A DNA stretch of 64,000 nucleotides from an uncultured Collinsella sp. (GCA_900545745.1 URAD01000007.1:10872-74871); one strand, 5' to 3'. Positions 17,527-26,193 are shown, counted from the stretch's first letter. Program-made: numbers and translations. The notes: generated by a model from the letters alone, not told the origin.

Positions 17527-18408
17527 CTACAGGTATTCGATCTGGGCGCCTTCCGTGTCGCACGTCAGAATGTGCGTGTCACACTTGGGGAACTGCTCGC
17601 GCAGCTTGACCTGCAGGAACTTCGCCACGATGGTATCGTCGGTTACGGCCATGAGGGTCGAGCCGGAGCCGCTGATCCAGATGGTCTTGGCGCCGCCGTT
17701 AAGACAGGTGTCGCGCACGGCGTTGTAGTCGGGAATCAGGCGACGGCGATAGGGCTCCTGAATACGGTCGTCATTGGCGGCGGCAATCAGGTCCAGATCG
17801 CCGGTCTCGAGACCGCGCGTCATGCCGGCGATGCGGCCCATCTGCCATACGGCGGTGGAAAGCGGAATCTCCTGCGGCACGACCTTGCGCGCCTCACTCG
17901 TGTGTACCTCGTAGGGCGGAATCACGGTAATAAAACGCAGGCGATCGCTCACCTCGTAGCGCAGGCACTGGGGGAGCGAATCGGTCGGCGTAAAGGAGCA
18001 GACGGTGCCGCCCAGGATAGCGGGGGCGACGTTATCGGGATGGCCCTCGACCTCGGTGGCAATGCGGACGAGCTCGGCGCGGTCGACGGTGTGGCCCGTC
18101 AGCGCGGCGGCGGCCATAATGCCGGCGACAACGCAGGTGGAGCTGGAGCCCAGGCCGCGAGCGACGGGCACATCGGTTTGAATGTCGATGGCAACGGGAA
18201 AAGCCGGCTCGCCCCATGCGGCAAGCGCATCGACAAAGCTCACGTAGACCAGGTTGTTCTCGTTTTGGAATTCCTCGGGGCAGCCCGTGATGGTGAGCTT
18301 GTCGGCGCGCTCGAAGGTGAAGTGCGAGTAGAGGCTGACGGCCATGCCGAGGGTGTCGTAGCCGATGCCCAAGTTGGCGCTTGTTGCTGGGACGGTGATC
18401 TTGATCAT
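17527..18408 (-). CDS. thrB: Homoserine kinase
   Basis: 293 residues. GHMP-family kinase that phosphorylates homoserine for threonine synthesis. The ATP-binding motif is VPVARGLGSSSTCVVAG (about residues 80-96), with the N-terminal PATSANLGIGYDTLGMA and the C-terminal GAKTIWISGSGSTLMA glycine-rich motif, all at standard positions. AGGAGG lies 6 nt before the ATG. Downstream of thrC on the same strand but separated by about 200 bp that contains a thrC terminator and a long hairpin, so thrB probably has its own promoter or receives only readthrough. Confidence 0.95.
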   Translation of the reverse strand: MIKITVPATSANLGIGYDTLGMAVSLYSHFTFERADKLTITGCPEEFQNENNLVYVSFVDALAAWGEPAFPVAIDIQTDVPVARGLGSSSTCVVAGIMAAAALTGHTVDRAELVRIATEVEGHPDNVAPAILGGTVCSFTPTDSLPQCLRYEVSDRLRFITVIPPYEVHTSEARKVVPQEIPLSTAVWQMGRIAGMTRGLETGDLDLIAAANDDRIQEPYRRRLIPDYNAVRDTCLNGGAKTIWISGSGSTLMAVTDDTIVAKFLQVKLREQFPKCDTHILTCDTEGAQIEYL

Positions 18409-18421
18409 GTGAGTCCTCCTG

Positions 18422-18533
18422 GCGTGCCTGGCTGTTTAGTTCGCTGCTCGGGCAGTCCTGCGCAAGACGGAAAGCACATTAAGTGCTTTCCTTTGCGTGC
18501 GGAACTCGCGACGAACTAAACAGCCAGGCACGC
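18422..18533. repeat. Long hairpin between thrC and thrB
   Basis: Perfect 22-bp arms (18422-18443/18512-18533), a partly paired middle, and a perfect 9-bp tip stem GGAAAGCAC/GTGCTTTCC around ATTAA. It resembles the long-hairpin family in architecture, but its loop motifs differ. It ends 13 nt from the thrB start codon, so it would lie in the thrB leader. Confidence 0.75.
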
Positions 18534-18569
18534 TGTGCGCGTTCGTCATCATCCCGGGGGTTATCTGAT

Positions 18570-18600
18570 GAAAGAAGGTGCGCCGGCTTTCGCCGGCGCC
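18570..18600 (-). terminator. Terminator after thrC
   Basis: On the minus strand: GCGCCGGC, loop GAAA, GCCGGCGC, then ACCTTCTTTC. Confidence 0.8.
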
Positions 18601-18612
18601 TTATAAGGGGTT

Positions 18613-20130
18613 TTAGTTGGAAGCCATCTTTTTTGCTGCAGACTCTACGTAGTTGGCCATGTCGGCTACGTCGCAGACGTCTTCGAAGCGGACGGGCTTG
18701 GACTCGAGTTCGGCGAGCTGGGTCGGGGCGACCGTGTTGGTTGCCTGCTCGAGCACGCGCATGGCCTCAAAGTCGTCCTCGGGAACGTTGAGCCCCAGGG
18801 CGTCGCAGCAGGCGCGCGGGAACTTGTAGGGGCTGGCGGTCGAAAGCAGCACGCGGGCCTTGGCGCCCTCGGCGGGGGCGACCTGCTCAAAGACGTGATA
18901 GCCGCAAGCGGTGTGCGGGTCGATCACGTAGCCGTTCGCGTCCCAGCAGCTCTTGATGGCAGCGCGGACCTCGTCCTCGCTGGCCCAGCCGCAGCCAAAC
19001 ACGTTCTGGATTTTGGCCAGCAGCTCGGCGGGCACCTCGTAGCGACCAGTCTGGGCAAGCTGCTCCATAAGGCCGGCAACGAGCTCGCAGTCGCCATCGG
19101 ACAGGAAGTAGAGCATGCGTTCCAGGTTGGAGCTGATGAGGATGTCCATCGACGGCGAGATGGTCGTGAAGAACGGGCGGTTGCGGTCGTAAACGCCGGT
19201 GGTCAGGAAGTCGGCAAGCACGTTGTTCTTGTCGCTCGCCACGACGAGCTTGGCGACGGGCAGACCCATGCACTTGGCGTAGTAGCCGGCCAAGATATCG
19301 CCAAAGTTGCCGGTGGGCACACAGAACTCAACGGCGTCGCCAGCCTCGATGGCGCCGGCGCGCAGCAGCTGCGCATAGGCGGCAAAGTAGTAGACGACCT
19401 GCGGCACCAGGCGGCCGACGTTGATGGAGTTGGCGCTCGAAAGCACGGTGCCGGCGGCCTCCAGGCGCTCGGCCAGCTCCTTATCGGCAAAGATGCGCTT
19501 GACGGCACTCTGGGCGTCGTCGAAGTTGCCGCGGATGCCGCAGACGGCGACGTTGCCGCCCTCCTGCGTGGACATCTGCAGATTCTGCACGCGGCTGACC
19601 TTGCCCTCGGGATAAAAGACGGTGATGCCCGTGCCCGGGGTGTCGGCAAAGCCGGCGAGTGCTGCCTTGCCTGTGTCGCCCGACGTGGCGGTGACGATCA
19701 TGATGCGCTCGGCGCCGCCGTCCTTGGCGGAAGTGCGGGCCATCAAGCGGGGGAGCATCTGCAGGGCGACGTCCTTGAAGGCGCTCGTGGGACCGCCAAA
19801 GAGCTCCATCACATAGGTCTGAGGGGCGTCAGCGCCCGGCGCAGCGTCGAGTTTGACGAGCGGCGTAACCTCTTCACTCGCGAACGTGCCGCGGTATGCC
19901 TCGTCGACACACGCCGAAATTTCTTCGGCCGTGTAATCATTCAGTAACATTCCCAACACATCTTGAGCGATTTCAAAGTACGATTTATCTGCAAGCGAGC
20001 TGATATCGACCTGCTGGGTGCCGAGCTCGTCCGAGACAAACAAACCCCCGTCGGGAGCGATGCCGGTACGGATTGCCACCTTACTTGAGCACGATAAAGT
20101 GCGTCCTCGTGTACTATGATAAGTTCCCAT
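18613..20130 (-). CDS. thrC: Threonine synthase
   Basis: 505 residues. PLP enzyme converting O-phosphohomoserine to threonine and phosphate. The PLP lysine is Lys119 in GPTSAFKD. Other signatures are TATSGDTGKAALAGF (phosphate-binding), SSANSINVGRLVPQ and VPTGNFGDILAGYYAK. The length matches the long fungal/proteobacterial-type clade. The ATG at 20130 (MGTYHSTRG) has GAGGAG 9 nt upstream; upstream in-frame codons add 15 residues without homology. Divergent from the aspartokinase gene across 104 bp, which must hold both promoters. Confidence 0.95.
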   Translation of the reverse strand: MGTYHSTRGRTLSCSSKVAIRTGIAPDGGLFVSDELGTQQVDISSLADKSYFEIAQDVLGMLLNDYTAEEISACVDEAYRGTFASEEVTPLVKLDAAPGADAPQTYVMELFGGPTSAFKDVALQMLPRLMARTSAKDGGAERIMIVTATSGDTGKAALAGFADTPGTGITVFYPEGKVSRVQNLQMSTQEGGNVAVCGIRGNFDDAQSAVKRIFADKELAERLEAAGTVLSSANSINVGRLVPQVVYYFAAYAQLLRAGAIEAGDAVEFCVPTGNFGDILAGYYAKCMGLPVAKLVVASDKNNVLADFLTTGVYDRNRPFFTTISPSMDILISSNLERMLYFLSDGDCELVAGLMEQLAQTGRYEVPAELLAKIQNVFGCGWASEDEVRAAIKSCWDANGYVIDPHTACGYHVFEQVAPAEGAKARVLLSTASPYKFPRACCDALGLNVPEDDFEAMRVLEQATNTVAPTQLAELESKPVRFEDVCDVADMANYVESAAKKMASN

Positions 20131-20234
20131 ATAACACTGCTCCTCGGATGCCTTGGTCCCAATCGGTGAAACCATGGTATCAGAGCGCGCAAAATAGGTT
20201 CGCAGAGGCTTTTTAGAAAGGTAACCTCCAGCCC

Positions 20235-21623
20235 ATGATTAAGATTGCCAAGTTTGGCGGCTCGTCGGTCGCCGACGCCGAACACTTCAAGAAGATCAAG
20301 GCCATCGTCGATGCCGACCCTGCCCGCCGTTTTGTGGTGGTTTCCGCCTGCGGTCGCCGCTTTAAGGGCGACACCAAGGTGACCGACCTGCTCTACCTGG
20401 TTAACGCGCACGTTAAGTATCACGTGTCGTGCGAGGAGCTGCTCGAGGACATCGGTCAGCGCTATTTTGATATCGCTGACGAGCTGGAGCTCACCTATCC
20501 CATCCGCGAGGAGTTCGCAGCCTTTGCCGAGCGCGCCCGCTCGGGCGGCTACTCCACCGAGGAGCTCGTAAGCCGCGGCGAGTACTTCACTGCTCGCCTG
20601 ATGGCCGAGTACCTGGGCCTACCGTTCCTGGACGCCGCGACAGTTGTGGCGTTCCATCACGACGGTACGCTCAGCATGAACCGCACCTCCGAGCTGGTGC
20701 AGGAGTACGGTCAGCAGGGTGGCTTTGTCATGCCCGGTTTCTACGGCGCGACGCGTGAGGGCCAAATCAAGCTGCTCGACCGCGGCGGCGGCGATATTTC
20801 CGGTTCGATCTTGGCCAAGTGCCTGGGCGCCGACCTGTACGAGAACTGGACCGACGTTTCGGGCTTCTATTCTGCCGATCCTCGCATTGTGCCCGAGGCT
20901 CAGCCCATCGCCCGCGTTACCTACGAGGAGCTGCGCGAGCTTTCGTACATGGGCGCGAGCGTCCTGCACGAGGAGGCTGTGTTCCCCGTGCGCGAGGCTG
21001 GTATTCCGCTGGTCATCAAGAACACCAACGCGCCGCAGGACCCCGGCACCATCATTAGCGAGACGGCTGACGAGGGTGAGGCAGAGCCCATCATTACCGG
21101 CGTGACCGGCAAGCGCGGCTTTGTCGCCATCAACGTTGCCCGCGACCGCACCAAGCCCCGCGTCGGCTTTATGCGCCGTGCGCTTTCGGTCTTCGAGCGC
21201 TATGACGTCTCCGTCGAGCACATGCCCACCGGTGTCGACCGCTTTGGCGCCGTGGTGCAGGAGCAGGATGTGCACGACTCGCTGTACTCGCTCGTGGGCG
21301 ACATTCAGCAGGAGGTCGAGCCGCTCGAGATCGAGGTTGTCGAGGGCTTGGCGCTCATCGCGACCGTCGGCCGTAACCTGCGCGGCCGTGCAGGTATCTC
21401 GGGCCATCTGTTTGGCATGCTTGGCCAGGCGGGCGTGAGCGTGCGTATGATTTCGCAGAGCTGCGACGAGATCAACATCATTATCGGTGTCGAGGAGAAG
21501 GACTTCGATCTGGCGATCCAGACCATTTACCGTGCCTTTTCCGACGAAAACGGCATTGTGAAGGTCTCCGACCTGGAGGCTCCCGCGTCGGCCGACCCTG
21601 CCCTGGCTGCGCTCCACAAGTAG
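20235..21623 (+). CDS. lysC: Aspartate kinase
   Basis: 462 residues. First enzyme of the aspartate pathway (aspartate to 4-phosphoaspartate). The N-terminal kinase domain starts IAKFGGSSVADAEH, with LVSRGEYFTARLMAEYL and RGGGDISGSILAKCLGADLYENWTDVSGFYSADPR. Two C-terminal ACT domains follow (about 310-460; GFMRRALSVFERYDVSVEHM and GRAGISGHLFGMLGQAGVSVRMISQ), indicating feedback regulation by lysine and/or threonine. It stands between divergent thrC and downstream asd, giving a compact aspartate-family cluster; a terminator separates it from asd. Confidence 0.94.
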   Translation: MIKIAKFGGSSVADAEHFKKIKAIVDADPARRFVVVSACGRRFKGDTKVTDLLYLVNAHVKYHVSCEELLEDIGQRYFDIADELELTYPIREEFAAFAERARSGGYSTEELVSRGEYFTARLMAEYLGLPFLDAATVVAFHHDGTLSMNRTSELVQEYGQQGGFVMPGFYGATREGQIKLLDRGGGDISGSILAKCLGADLYENWTDVSGFYSADPRIVPEAQPIARVTYEELRELSYMGASVLHEEAVFPVREAGIPLVIKNTNAPQDPGTIISETADEGEAEPIITGVTGKRGFVAINVARDRTKPRVGFMRRALSVFERYDVSVEHMPTGVDRFGAVVQEQDVHDSLYSLVGDIQQEVEPLEIEVVEGLALIATVGRNLRGRAGISGHLFGMLGQAGVSVRMISQSCDEINIIIGVEEKDFDLAIQTIYRAFSDENGIVKVSDLEAPASADPALAALHK

Positions 21624-21698
21624 CTGCTATCTCGCTGGATTTTTGAGTCATGTCTCATAAATCTACGGCGGGGCGTTTCGTTTCGGTTTCGTTTCGAC

Positions 21699-21728
21699 GG
21701 GGCGGGTTTTATATCCGCCCCGTTCTTG
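21699..21728 (+). terminator. Terminator after aspartokinase gene
   Basis: GGGGCGG (21699-21705) pairs with CCGCCCC (21715-21721), followed by GTTCTTGT. Confidence 0.75.
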
Positions 21729-21798
21729 TATAAACTGGGCAAGAATATCCGGCCTGCTTGGCGTGCGGGCGATAGCCACAACCTTTAAAGGGGGAAGC

Positions 21799-22824
21799 AT
21801 GAAACAGTACACGGTTGCTATTTTGGGCGCGACGGGAGCCGTGGGCACCCAGATGCTCGAGTGCCTCAACGAGCAGGAGTTTCCGGTCGGTAAGCTCAAG
21901 CTGCTGGCGAGTGCACGCTCTGCGGGCAAGACCGTCGAGTTCCGCGGCGAGCAGGTTGTGATTGAGGAGGCTTGCCCCGAGGCCTTTGAGGGCTGCGACA
22001 TCGTACTCGGCGCTGCCGGCGACGATATCGCCAAGGAACTGCTGCCCGAGGCCGTCAAGCGCGGCGCCGTTGTGGTCGACAACAGCCACGCCTTCCGCAT
22101 GGACCCCGAGGTGCCGCTGGTCGTGCCCGAGATCAATGCCGATGACATCAAGTGGCATCATGGCCTTATTGCCAACCCCAACTGCGCGACCATCATCGGC
22201 CTGGTTCCCACCTGGCCGCTGCATCAGCTTGCTGGCGTGAGGCGTATGATCGTGTCCACGTATCAGGCAGCTTCGGGCGCCGGCGCTCCCGGTATGGCCG
22301 AGCTTGAGGCTCAGCTGGCCGCCCTGGGCCGCGGCGAGGAGATTCCCGAGCCGCGCGCGTTTGCCGCCCAGCTGGCGAGCAACCTGATTCCGCAGATCGG
22401 CGGCGTCAAGGAGGAGGGCTTTACCTCCGAGGAGATGAAGCTGCAAAACGAGGGCCGCAAGATCATGCATCTGCCCGAGCTGCGCGTGAACTGCACCTGC
22501 GTGCGCGTGCCCGTGCTGCGTTCGCACTCCGAGAGCATTACGCTCGAGTTTGAGCGCGATATTACGGTCGAGGAGGCTCGTGCTGCGCTGTCTGCCGCTC
22601 CGGGCGTGAAGCTGGTTGACGATATGGCTGCCGAGGATGCACACGATCGCTTCCCCATGCCGATGGATACGTCCGACCAGGATTTGATTTGGGTCGGCCG
22701 TGTGCGCCGCGACATCTCGAACCCTGAGGCCGCGCGCGGCATCACCTTCTGGTGTTGCGGCGACCAAATCCGTAAAGGCGCGGCAACCAACGCCGTCCAG
22801 ATCGCCAAGCTGCTCTGCGAGTAG
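21799..22824 (+). CDS. asd: Aspartate-semialdehyde dehydrogenase
   Basis: 341 residues. NADPH-dependent reduction of aspartyl phosphate to aspartate semialdehyde. The nucleotide-binding loop is VAILGATGAVGTQML, and the catalytic Cys129 lies in IANPNCATI. QAASGAGAPGMAEL and the later VRVPVLRSHSESITLEF are typical. AAAGGGGG precedes the ATG. Followed within 20 nt by a long-hairpin element (copy 3). Confidence 0.95.
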   Translation: MKQYTVAILGATGAVGTQMLECLNEQEFPVGKLKLLASARSAGKTVEFRGEQVVIEEACPEAFEGCDIVLGAAGDDIAKELLPEAVKRGAVVVDNSHAFRMDPEVPLVVPEINADDIKWHHGLIANPNCATIIGLVPTWPLHQLAGVRRMIVSTYQAASGAGAPGMAELEAQLAALGRGEEIPEPRAFAAQLASNLIPQIGGVKEEGFTSEEMKLQNEGRKIMHLPELRVNCTCVRVPVLRSHSESITLEFERDITVEEARAALSAAPGVKLVDDMAAEDAHDRFPMPMDTSDQDLIWVGRVRRDISNPEAARGITFWCCGDQIRKGAATNAVQIAKLLCE

Positions 22825-22840
22825 CGTGACCTGTCCGGCG

Positions 22841-22962
22841 GGGGCCGGGCCTAGTTTTCAGAACGTCCTCGACCATGTGTGGCGCCTTGTCCTGCTCCTT
22901 CGGAGCCGCGGACAAGGCGCCACACTGGTCTGCGGAGTGTTCTGAAAACTAAGCCCGGCCCC
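22841..22962 (+). repeat. Long-hairpin element, copy 3
   Basis: 24-nt arms (22841-22864/22939-22962, one G-U pair). The internal loop is ACGTCCTCGACCATG (22863-22877) opposite GGTCTGCGGAGTGT (22927-22940), and the tip is GCTCC-TTCG-GAGC. It starts 16 nt after the asd stop, oriented as for the other copies. Confidence 0.85.
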
Positions 22963-23064
22963 TGCCTGCGGTGACTCGGCTGCGAGCGGCCTGCGATGGG
23001 GCCGTTGCTGGTTGGGGCCGCTGGGCTGATGTGGGGGCACGTGGCCGTTGCAGGCCCTGGTCCC

Positions 23065-23220
23065 GGCGGCGGCCCCGGCGCTTCGCGCCTGCCGCCTTGG
23101 GGGACTGCGGAGCATGGCCGGCAGCTGCGGCGCGTTGCGCCTGCTGCCTGCGGGGGCTTTGGGGTCGTGCGGCAGCTGCGGCGCTGTCGCGCCTGCTGCC
23201 TTGGGTGACTTTGGGGTCGA
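23065..23220. repeat. Three tandem 51-55 bp hairpin repeats
   Basis: Units begin at about 23065, 23120 and 23171. Each has a GGC(A/G)GC...GGCGC arm followed by a GCGCCTGC(T/C)GCC arm, then a G-rich tail (TTGGG, TTTGGGGTCG). The whole of 22963-23278 is extremely GC-rich and holds no convincing gene. Confidence 0.6.
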
Positions 23221-23278
23221 TTGGGGTTGTCTGCACAATTCGCGGTATTATGTTGCGGAGTTTTGAAAGGAGCCGCTG

Positions 23279-23857
23279 GTGGTCACGACGACGTTTGCTT
23301 CGCCTTTGGGCGAAATCCTGCTTGCCGCTGATGCCCGCGGTTTGACGGGGCTTTGGTTTGAGGGGCAGGAGCACTTTGGTTCCACGCTTCTCCGGGAAGA
23401 CTCCGAACATGTTGAAGGCGCCGACGCGGTTTCCGGTACCGGTGGGATGTCTTCGGTGAGTCCGGCAAATGGCGCGGCTTCTTCGGTGCTTGAGCGTTCT
23501 TGGGCTTGGTTGAATGCCTATTTTGCGGGACAGGAGCCTCGATTTACGCCGCCGTTGCATATGATCGGCACGGCGTTTCAGCGTGAAGTTTGGTTTGAAC
23601 TGCTTTCAATTCCGCGTGGCGAGGTCGCTACGTATGGCGAGGTCGCCCAGCGTGTTGCGGCTCGACATCGTGTGCCGGGAAACGAGGCACCCGTCGTGTC
23701 TCCTCGTGCGGTGGGGGCTGCGGTTGCGCGTAATCCCATTTCGATAATCGTGCCGTGCCATCGCGTGGTCGCGGCCGACGGATCGCTCAACGGATATGCC
23801 GGCGGCCTCGACCGCAAGGAGTGGCTGCTGCGGCTTGAGGGCGCGTACGAGGAGTAA
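23279..23857 (+). CDS. ogt: Methylated-DNA-protein-cysteine methyltransferase
   Basis: 192 residues. Suicide repair protein that moves the methyl group of O6-methylguanine to its own cysteine. The active site is PISIIVPCHRVV with Cys160; GTAFQREVWFELLSIPRGEVATYGEVA and GYAGGLDRKEWLL are standard. Residues about 38-70 (EDSEHVEGADAVSGTGG) form a polar insert not usual in Ogt. The start is GTG with AAAGGAG 5 nt upstream. It follows the tandem hairpin array. Confidence 0.92.
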   Translation: MVTTTFASPLGEILLAADARGLTGLWFEGQEHFGSTLLREDSEHVEGADAVSGTGGMSSVSPANGAASSVLERSWAWLNAYFAGQEPRFTPPLHMIGTAFQREVWFELLSIPRGEVATYGEVAQRVAARHRVPGNEAPVVSPRAVGAAVARNPISIIVPCHRVVAADGSLNGYAGGLDRKEWLLRLEGAYEE

Positions 23858-23897
23858 CACTCGAGCGCTTTGCATAGCCAAGATGCCGTGAAAGAAC

Positions 23898-24044
23898 GGG
23901 ACATGCTTTCCGAATGGAGGCTCAGACGGAAACTACGTCCCGGAATTCCGTTTTAAAGCGGGATGCGCTTTCCGAATGGCGTTCCAAGCGGAAACCGTGT
24001 CCCGGAATACAGCCTCAGAGTGGGACGCCGTTTCCGGCTGAGAC
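23898..24044. repeat. Tandem 62-bp stem-loop repeats
   Basis: Units start at 23898, 23960 and 24022 (exact 62-bp period; the third is partial). Each full unit holds GGGA(C)...TTTCCGAATGG, then CGGAAAC...GTCCCGGAAT, which fold into one hairpin per unit. Located between the convergent ogt and CLC genes, so it may serve as a two-way terminator. Confidence 0.7.
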
Positions 24045-24063
24045 CACCTGCCTGGACATCGAT

Positions 24064-25314
24064 CTACGCCCGCTCCTGCAGGGCGTAGATGGACTTATCC
24101 ATGTTGAACAGGTAAGCCACAACGCAGACAATAATGAACATCGGCAAGTTACCAAAGCCGAAGACTTCGCAGCCAATAAGGATGGGTGCGAGCAGCGTAT
24201 TGGTGGCGCTGCCAAAGACGGCTGCGTAGCCCAGTGAGGCGCAGAGCTCGACGGGCATGCCGAGAATCCCGGCGAGTACGACACCCAGGCTGGCTCCGAT
24301 GGAGAACAACGGCGTCACCTCGCCACCCTGATATCCTGCGGCAAGCGTGGTAATGGTGAGTGCGAATTTGAGTGCCCAGTCCCAAGGTATGATGGCGACC
24401 TTGCCGTCACCGTCGAGCGCCGCGGATATCAGATTGGTGCCAAGCCCGCAGTATCGACCCTGCCATAGTGCGAACAGAATCGCCGATAACGCGATGCCCA
24501 TAACGGCGATGCGTGCATAGGGGTTGGGGAACAGCCGCGCCGCAAGTGTTTTGGCATGTGCAAGGCACCAGGCAAAGGCGCCGCCCACCATACCAAACGC
24601 GATGCCCAACAGTGCCAGCCGTCCAAGACCGGGGAGGTCGAGCGCATACGAGGCGGTAACGGCGACCTCGAACTTCTCGAGCCCCAGGGCGCCGGAGGTC
24701 ATGCTTGCGGCAAGTGAAGCCGTAAGCGCGGGGAGCAACGCGCGGTATTCCATGCGTCCGGCGACCAGCACTTCGATAGCAAAGACCGTAGCAGCGAGCG
24801 GCGTTCGAAAGAGTCCGGCAAAGCCAGCGGCCATACCAATGAGCAAAAACGTGTTGCCGGGGTTTCGGAAAGGTAGACGCCTGCCGATCCAGTGCGAGAC
24901 GGTTGCACCAATCTGCACGGCCACGCCCTCGCGCCCCGCACTGCCGCCAAAGAGGTGCGTCCCCCACGTGCTCAACATAATGAGCGGCACCAAACGCGGG
25001 GAGATGGCATCCTCGCGTCCGTGACCTACGTCAAATACCAGGCTCATGCCCCGATCGGTGCCTTTGCCCCAGGTGCGGTAGGCAAATACGATGGCCAAGC
25101 CCATGAGGGCGAGGAAGGGAAGGAGCAGTGCGATGTGTTCGTCGCGGAAGGCGCCGATTGCCAGAAGCACGCGTCCAAAGAGTGCGCAGATGGCGCCAAC
25201 GATGATGCCGATAGGGATTCCGACGGCACCCATAAGCACGAGGCCGCTATAGGTGTTGAGCAAGCGTTTGATTCTGCTCGATGCGTTGCTTTCCGACATT
25301 TTGCTTTCCGACAC
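24064..25314 (-). CDS. CLC-family anion channel/antiporter, possibly fluoride type
   Basis: 416 residues with about ten membrane segments. The CLC signature is GGSAGREGVAVQIGA (external-gate glutamate in GREG), followed by GLGTNLISAALDG and GYQGGEVTPLFSIGASLG. The replaced selectivity-filter surroundings (no GSGIP) and GGSAGREG resemble the fluoride/proton antiporter branch; this sub-assignment is tentative. The start is GTG with AAGAGAG upstream; an ATG at 25299 is an alternative. Downstream it runs into the 62-bp repeat array. Confidence 0.8.
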   Translation of the reverse strand: MSESKMSESNASSRIKRLLNTYSGLVLMGAVGIPIGIIVGAICALFGRVLLAIGAFRDEHIALLLPFLALMGLAIVFAYRTWGKGTDRGMSLVFDVGHGREDAISPRLVPLIMLSTWGTHLFGGSAGREGVAVQIGATVSHWIGRRLPFRNPGNTFLLIGMAAGFAGLFRTPLAATVFAIEVLVAGRMEYRALLPALTASLAASMTSGALGLEKFEVAVTASYALDLPGLGRLALLGIAFGMVGGAFAWCLAHAKTLAARLFPNPYARIAVMGIALSAILFALWQGRYCGLGTNLISAALDGDGKVAIIPWDWALKFALTITTLAAGYQGGEVTPLFSIGASLGVVLAGILGMPVELCASLGYAAVFGSATNTLLAPILIGCEVFGFGNLPMFIIVCVVAYLFNMDKSIYALQERA

Positions 25315-25484
25315 TTGCTCTCTTGATAGAAAAAGAGCTGGAGTTGCGCATCGTTGAGAGGCTTTCCAGCTTTAGCAAAACAAACTTATAAGATGCGACG
25401 GGCCGCGTCAAGATAATTGCTTGACAGCCTAGGAGGCGGCTGGTTGGCTGGCTTAAAACCTAGCGCGTGAAATGACGCTCCACG

Positions 25485-26123
25485 CTATTCAGCGCGCTTG
25501 ATAGGATGACGAACCACGGTCTTAAGTTTCTCCGGCGCACACTTGCGTGGATCGGAGAGATAGATTTCGTGATGTAAACGGGTATCTGAGAAGTCGGGGA
25601 CATAGCCCTGCTCGGTCGCATATTCATGCATGGCGTCTACGGTTGCCGGCTCGCTGTCGTAGGGTCCGGTATGCATGCATTGAACGCAGAGACCCTCGTC
25701 AACTTTAAGCAGCTCGACGGCAGAAAAGTCCAGTTTCTTTTTGGCCGTGGCTTCCGCGACCGCCCAGTCAAAGTCATCCTGAGTGACGAAATCGGGCAGG
25801 CGGATGCACGAGATAAAGTTGAAATCGTCCTTGCGTACATAATCGATGTCGCCGCTCGGGGAGTCTTGCCACCAGAAGCCCTCGAGCGGCGGTACCACAA
25901 AGTCGAAATAGCCCTCGATACTCCTTGAGCCTTTCTTTGACATCTTGACGGTATAGGCGATGCCGTAAAGCAGCGGCAGGGCATTTTGATACTCGCCACC
26001 TTCGGTATTTGGGTCGCCCTTTCCGCGAACGGCAACGTAGCTCATAGGCGGGACAGTTATGATACTCGGCTTGCTTGCAGGTCTGTAGAGCTCCTTGCAT
26101 TCCTTCTTAAAGTCGAACGCCAT
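25485..26123 (-). CDS. GyrI-like small-molecule-binding domain protein
   Basis: 212 residues. Begins FDFKKECKELYRPASKPSIITVPPMSYVAVRGKGDPNTEGGEYQ, the hallmark of the large GyrI-like (SHS2/BsrC) family related to E. coli SbmC/GyrI and to effector domains of MerR/AraC regulators. It has no DNA-binding domain. AAAGG lies 8 nt before the ATG. A LexA-type box lies 57 bp upstream, notable because E. coli sbmC is SOS-induced. Whether this protein protects gyrase or binds cationic drugs is unknown. 25315-25484 downstream holds only a weak AGCTGGA/TCCAGCT inverted repeat. Confidence 0.8.
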   Translation of the reverse strand: MAFDFKKECKELYRPASKPSIITVPPMSYVAVRGKGDPNTEGGEYQNALPLLYGIAYTVKMSKKGSRSIEGYFDFVVPPLEGFWWQDSPSGDIDYVRKDDFNFISCIRLPDFVTQDDFDWAVAEATAKKKLDFSAVELLKVDEGLCVQCMHTGPYDSEPATVDAMHEYATEQGYVPDFSDTRLHHEIYLSDPRKCAPEKLKTVVRHPIKRAE

Positions 26124-26164
26124 GTTGGCCGCCTTTCTGCGTATTGGCCTGCTTAGATAGCGGA

Positions 26165-26193
26165 ATCATATCATAGAAACGAACAGCTGTTCG
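26165..26193 (-). promoter_or_regulatory. LexA-type SOS box and -10 of the GyrI-like gene
   Basis: CGAACAGCTGTTCG (26180-26193) is a perfect 14-bp palindrome of the GAAC-N4-GTTC type used by Gram-positive LexA. On the minus strand it lies upstream of TATGAT (26170-26175), so a bound repressor would block the promoter. Confidence 0.6.

Noticed and set aside
17234..17728. 164-codon frame crossing the long-hairpin element and the thrB end
   Set aside because: It reads through a repeat element and then antisense to thrB; no coding character.
22971..23345. 124-codon frame in the GC-rich spacer before ogt
   Set aside because: Made of Arg/Ala/Cys low-complexity sequence produced by tandem hairpin units; it overlaps the ogt start.
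23898..24044. CRISPR array
   Set aside because: Units are contiguous imperfect 62-mers without unique spacers, and there are no cas genes.
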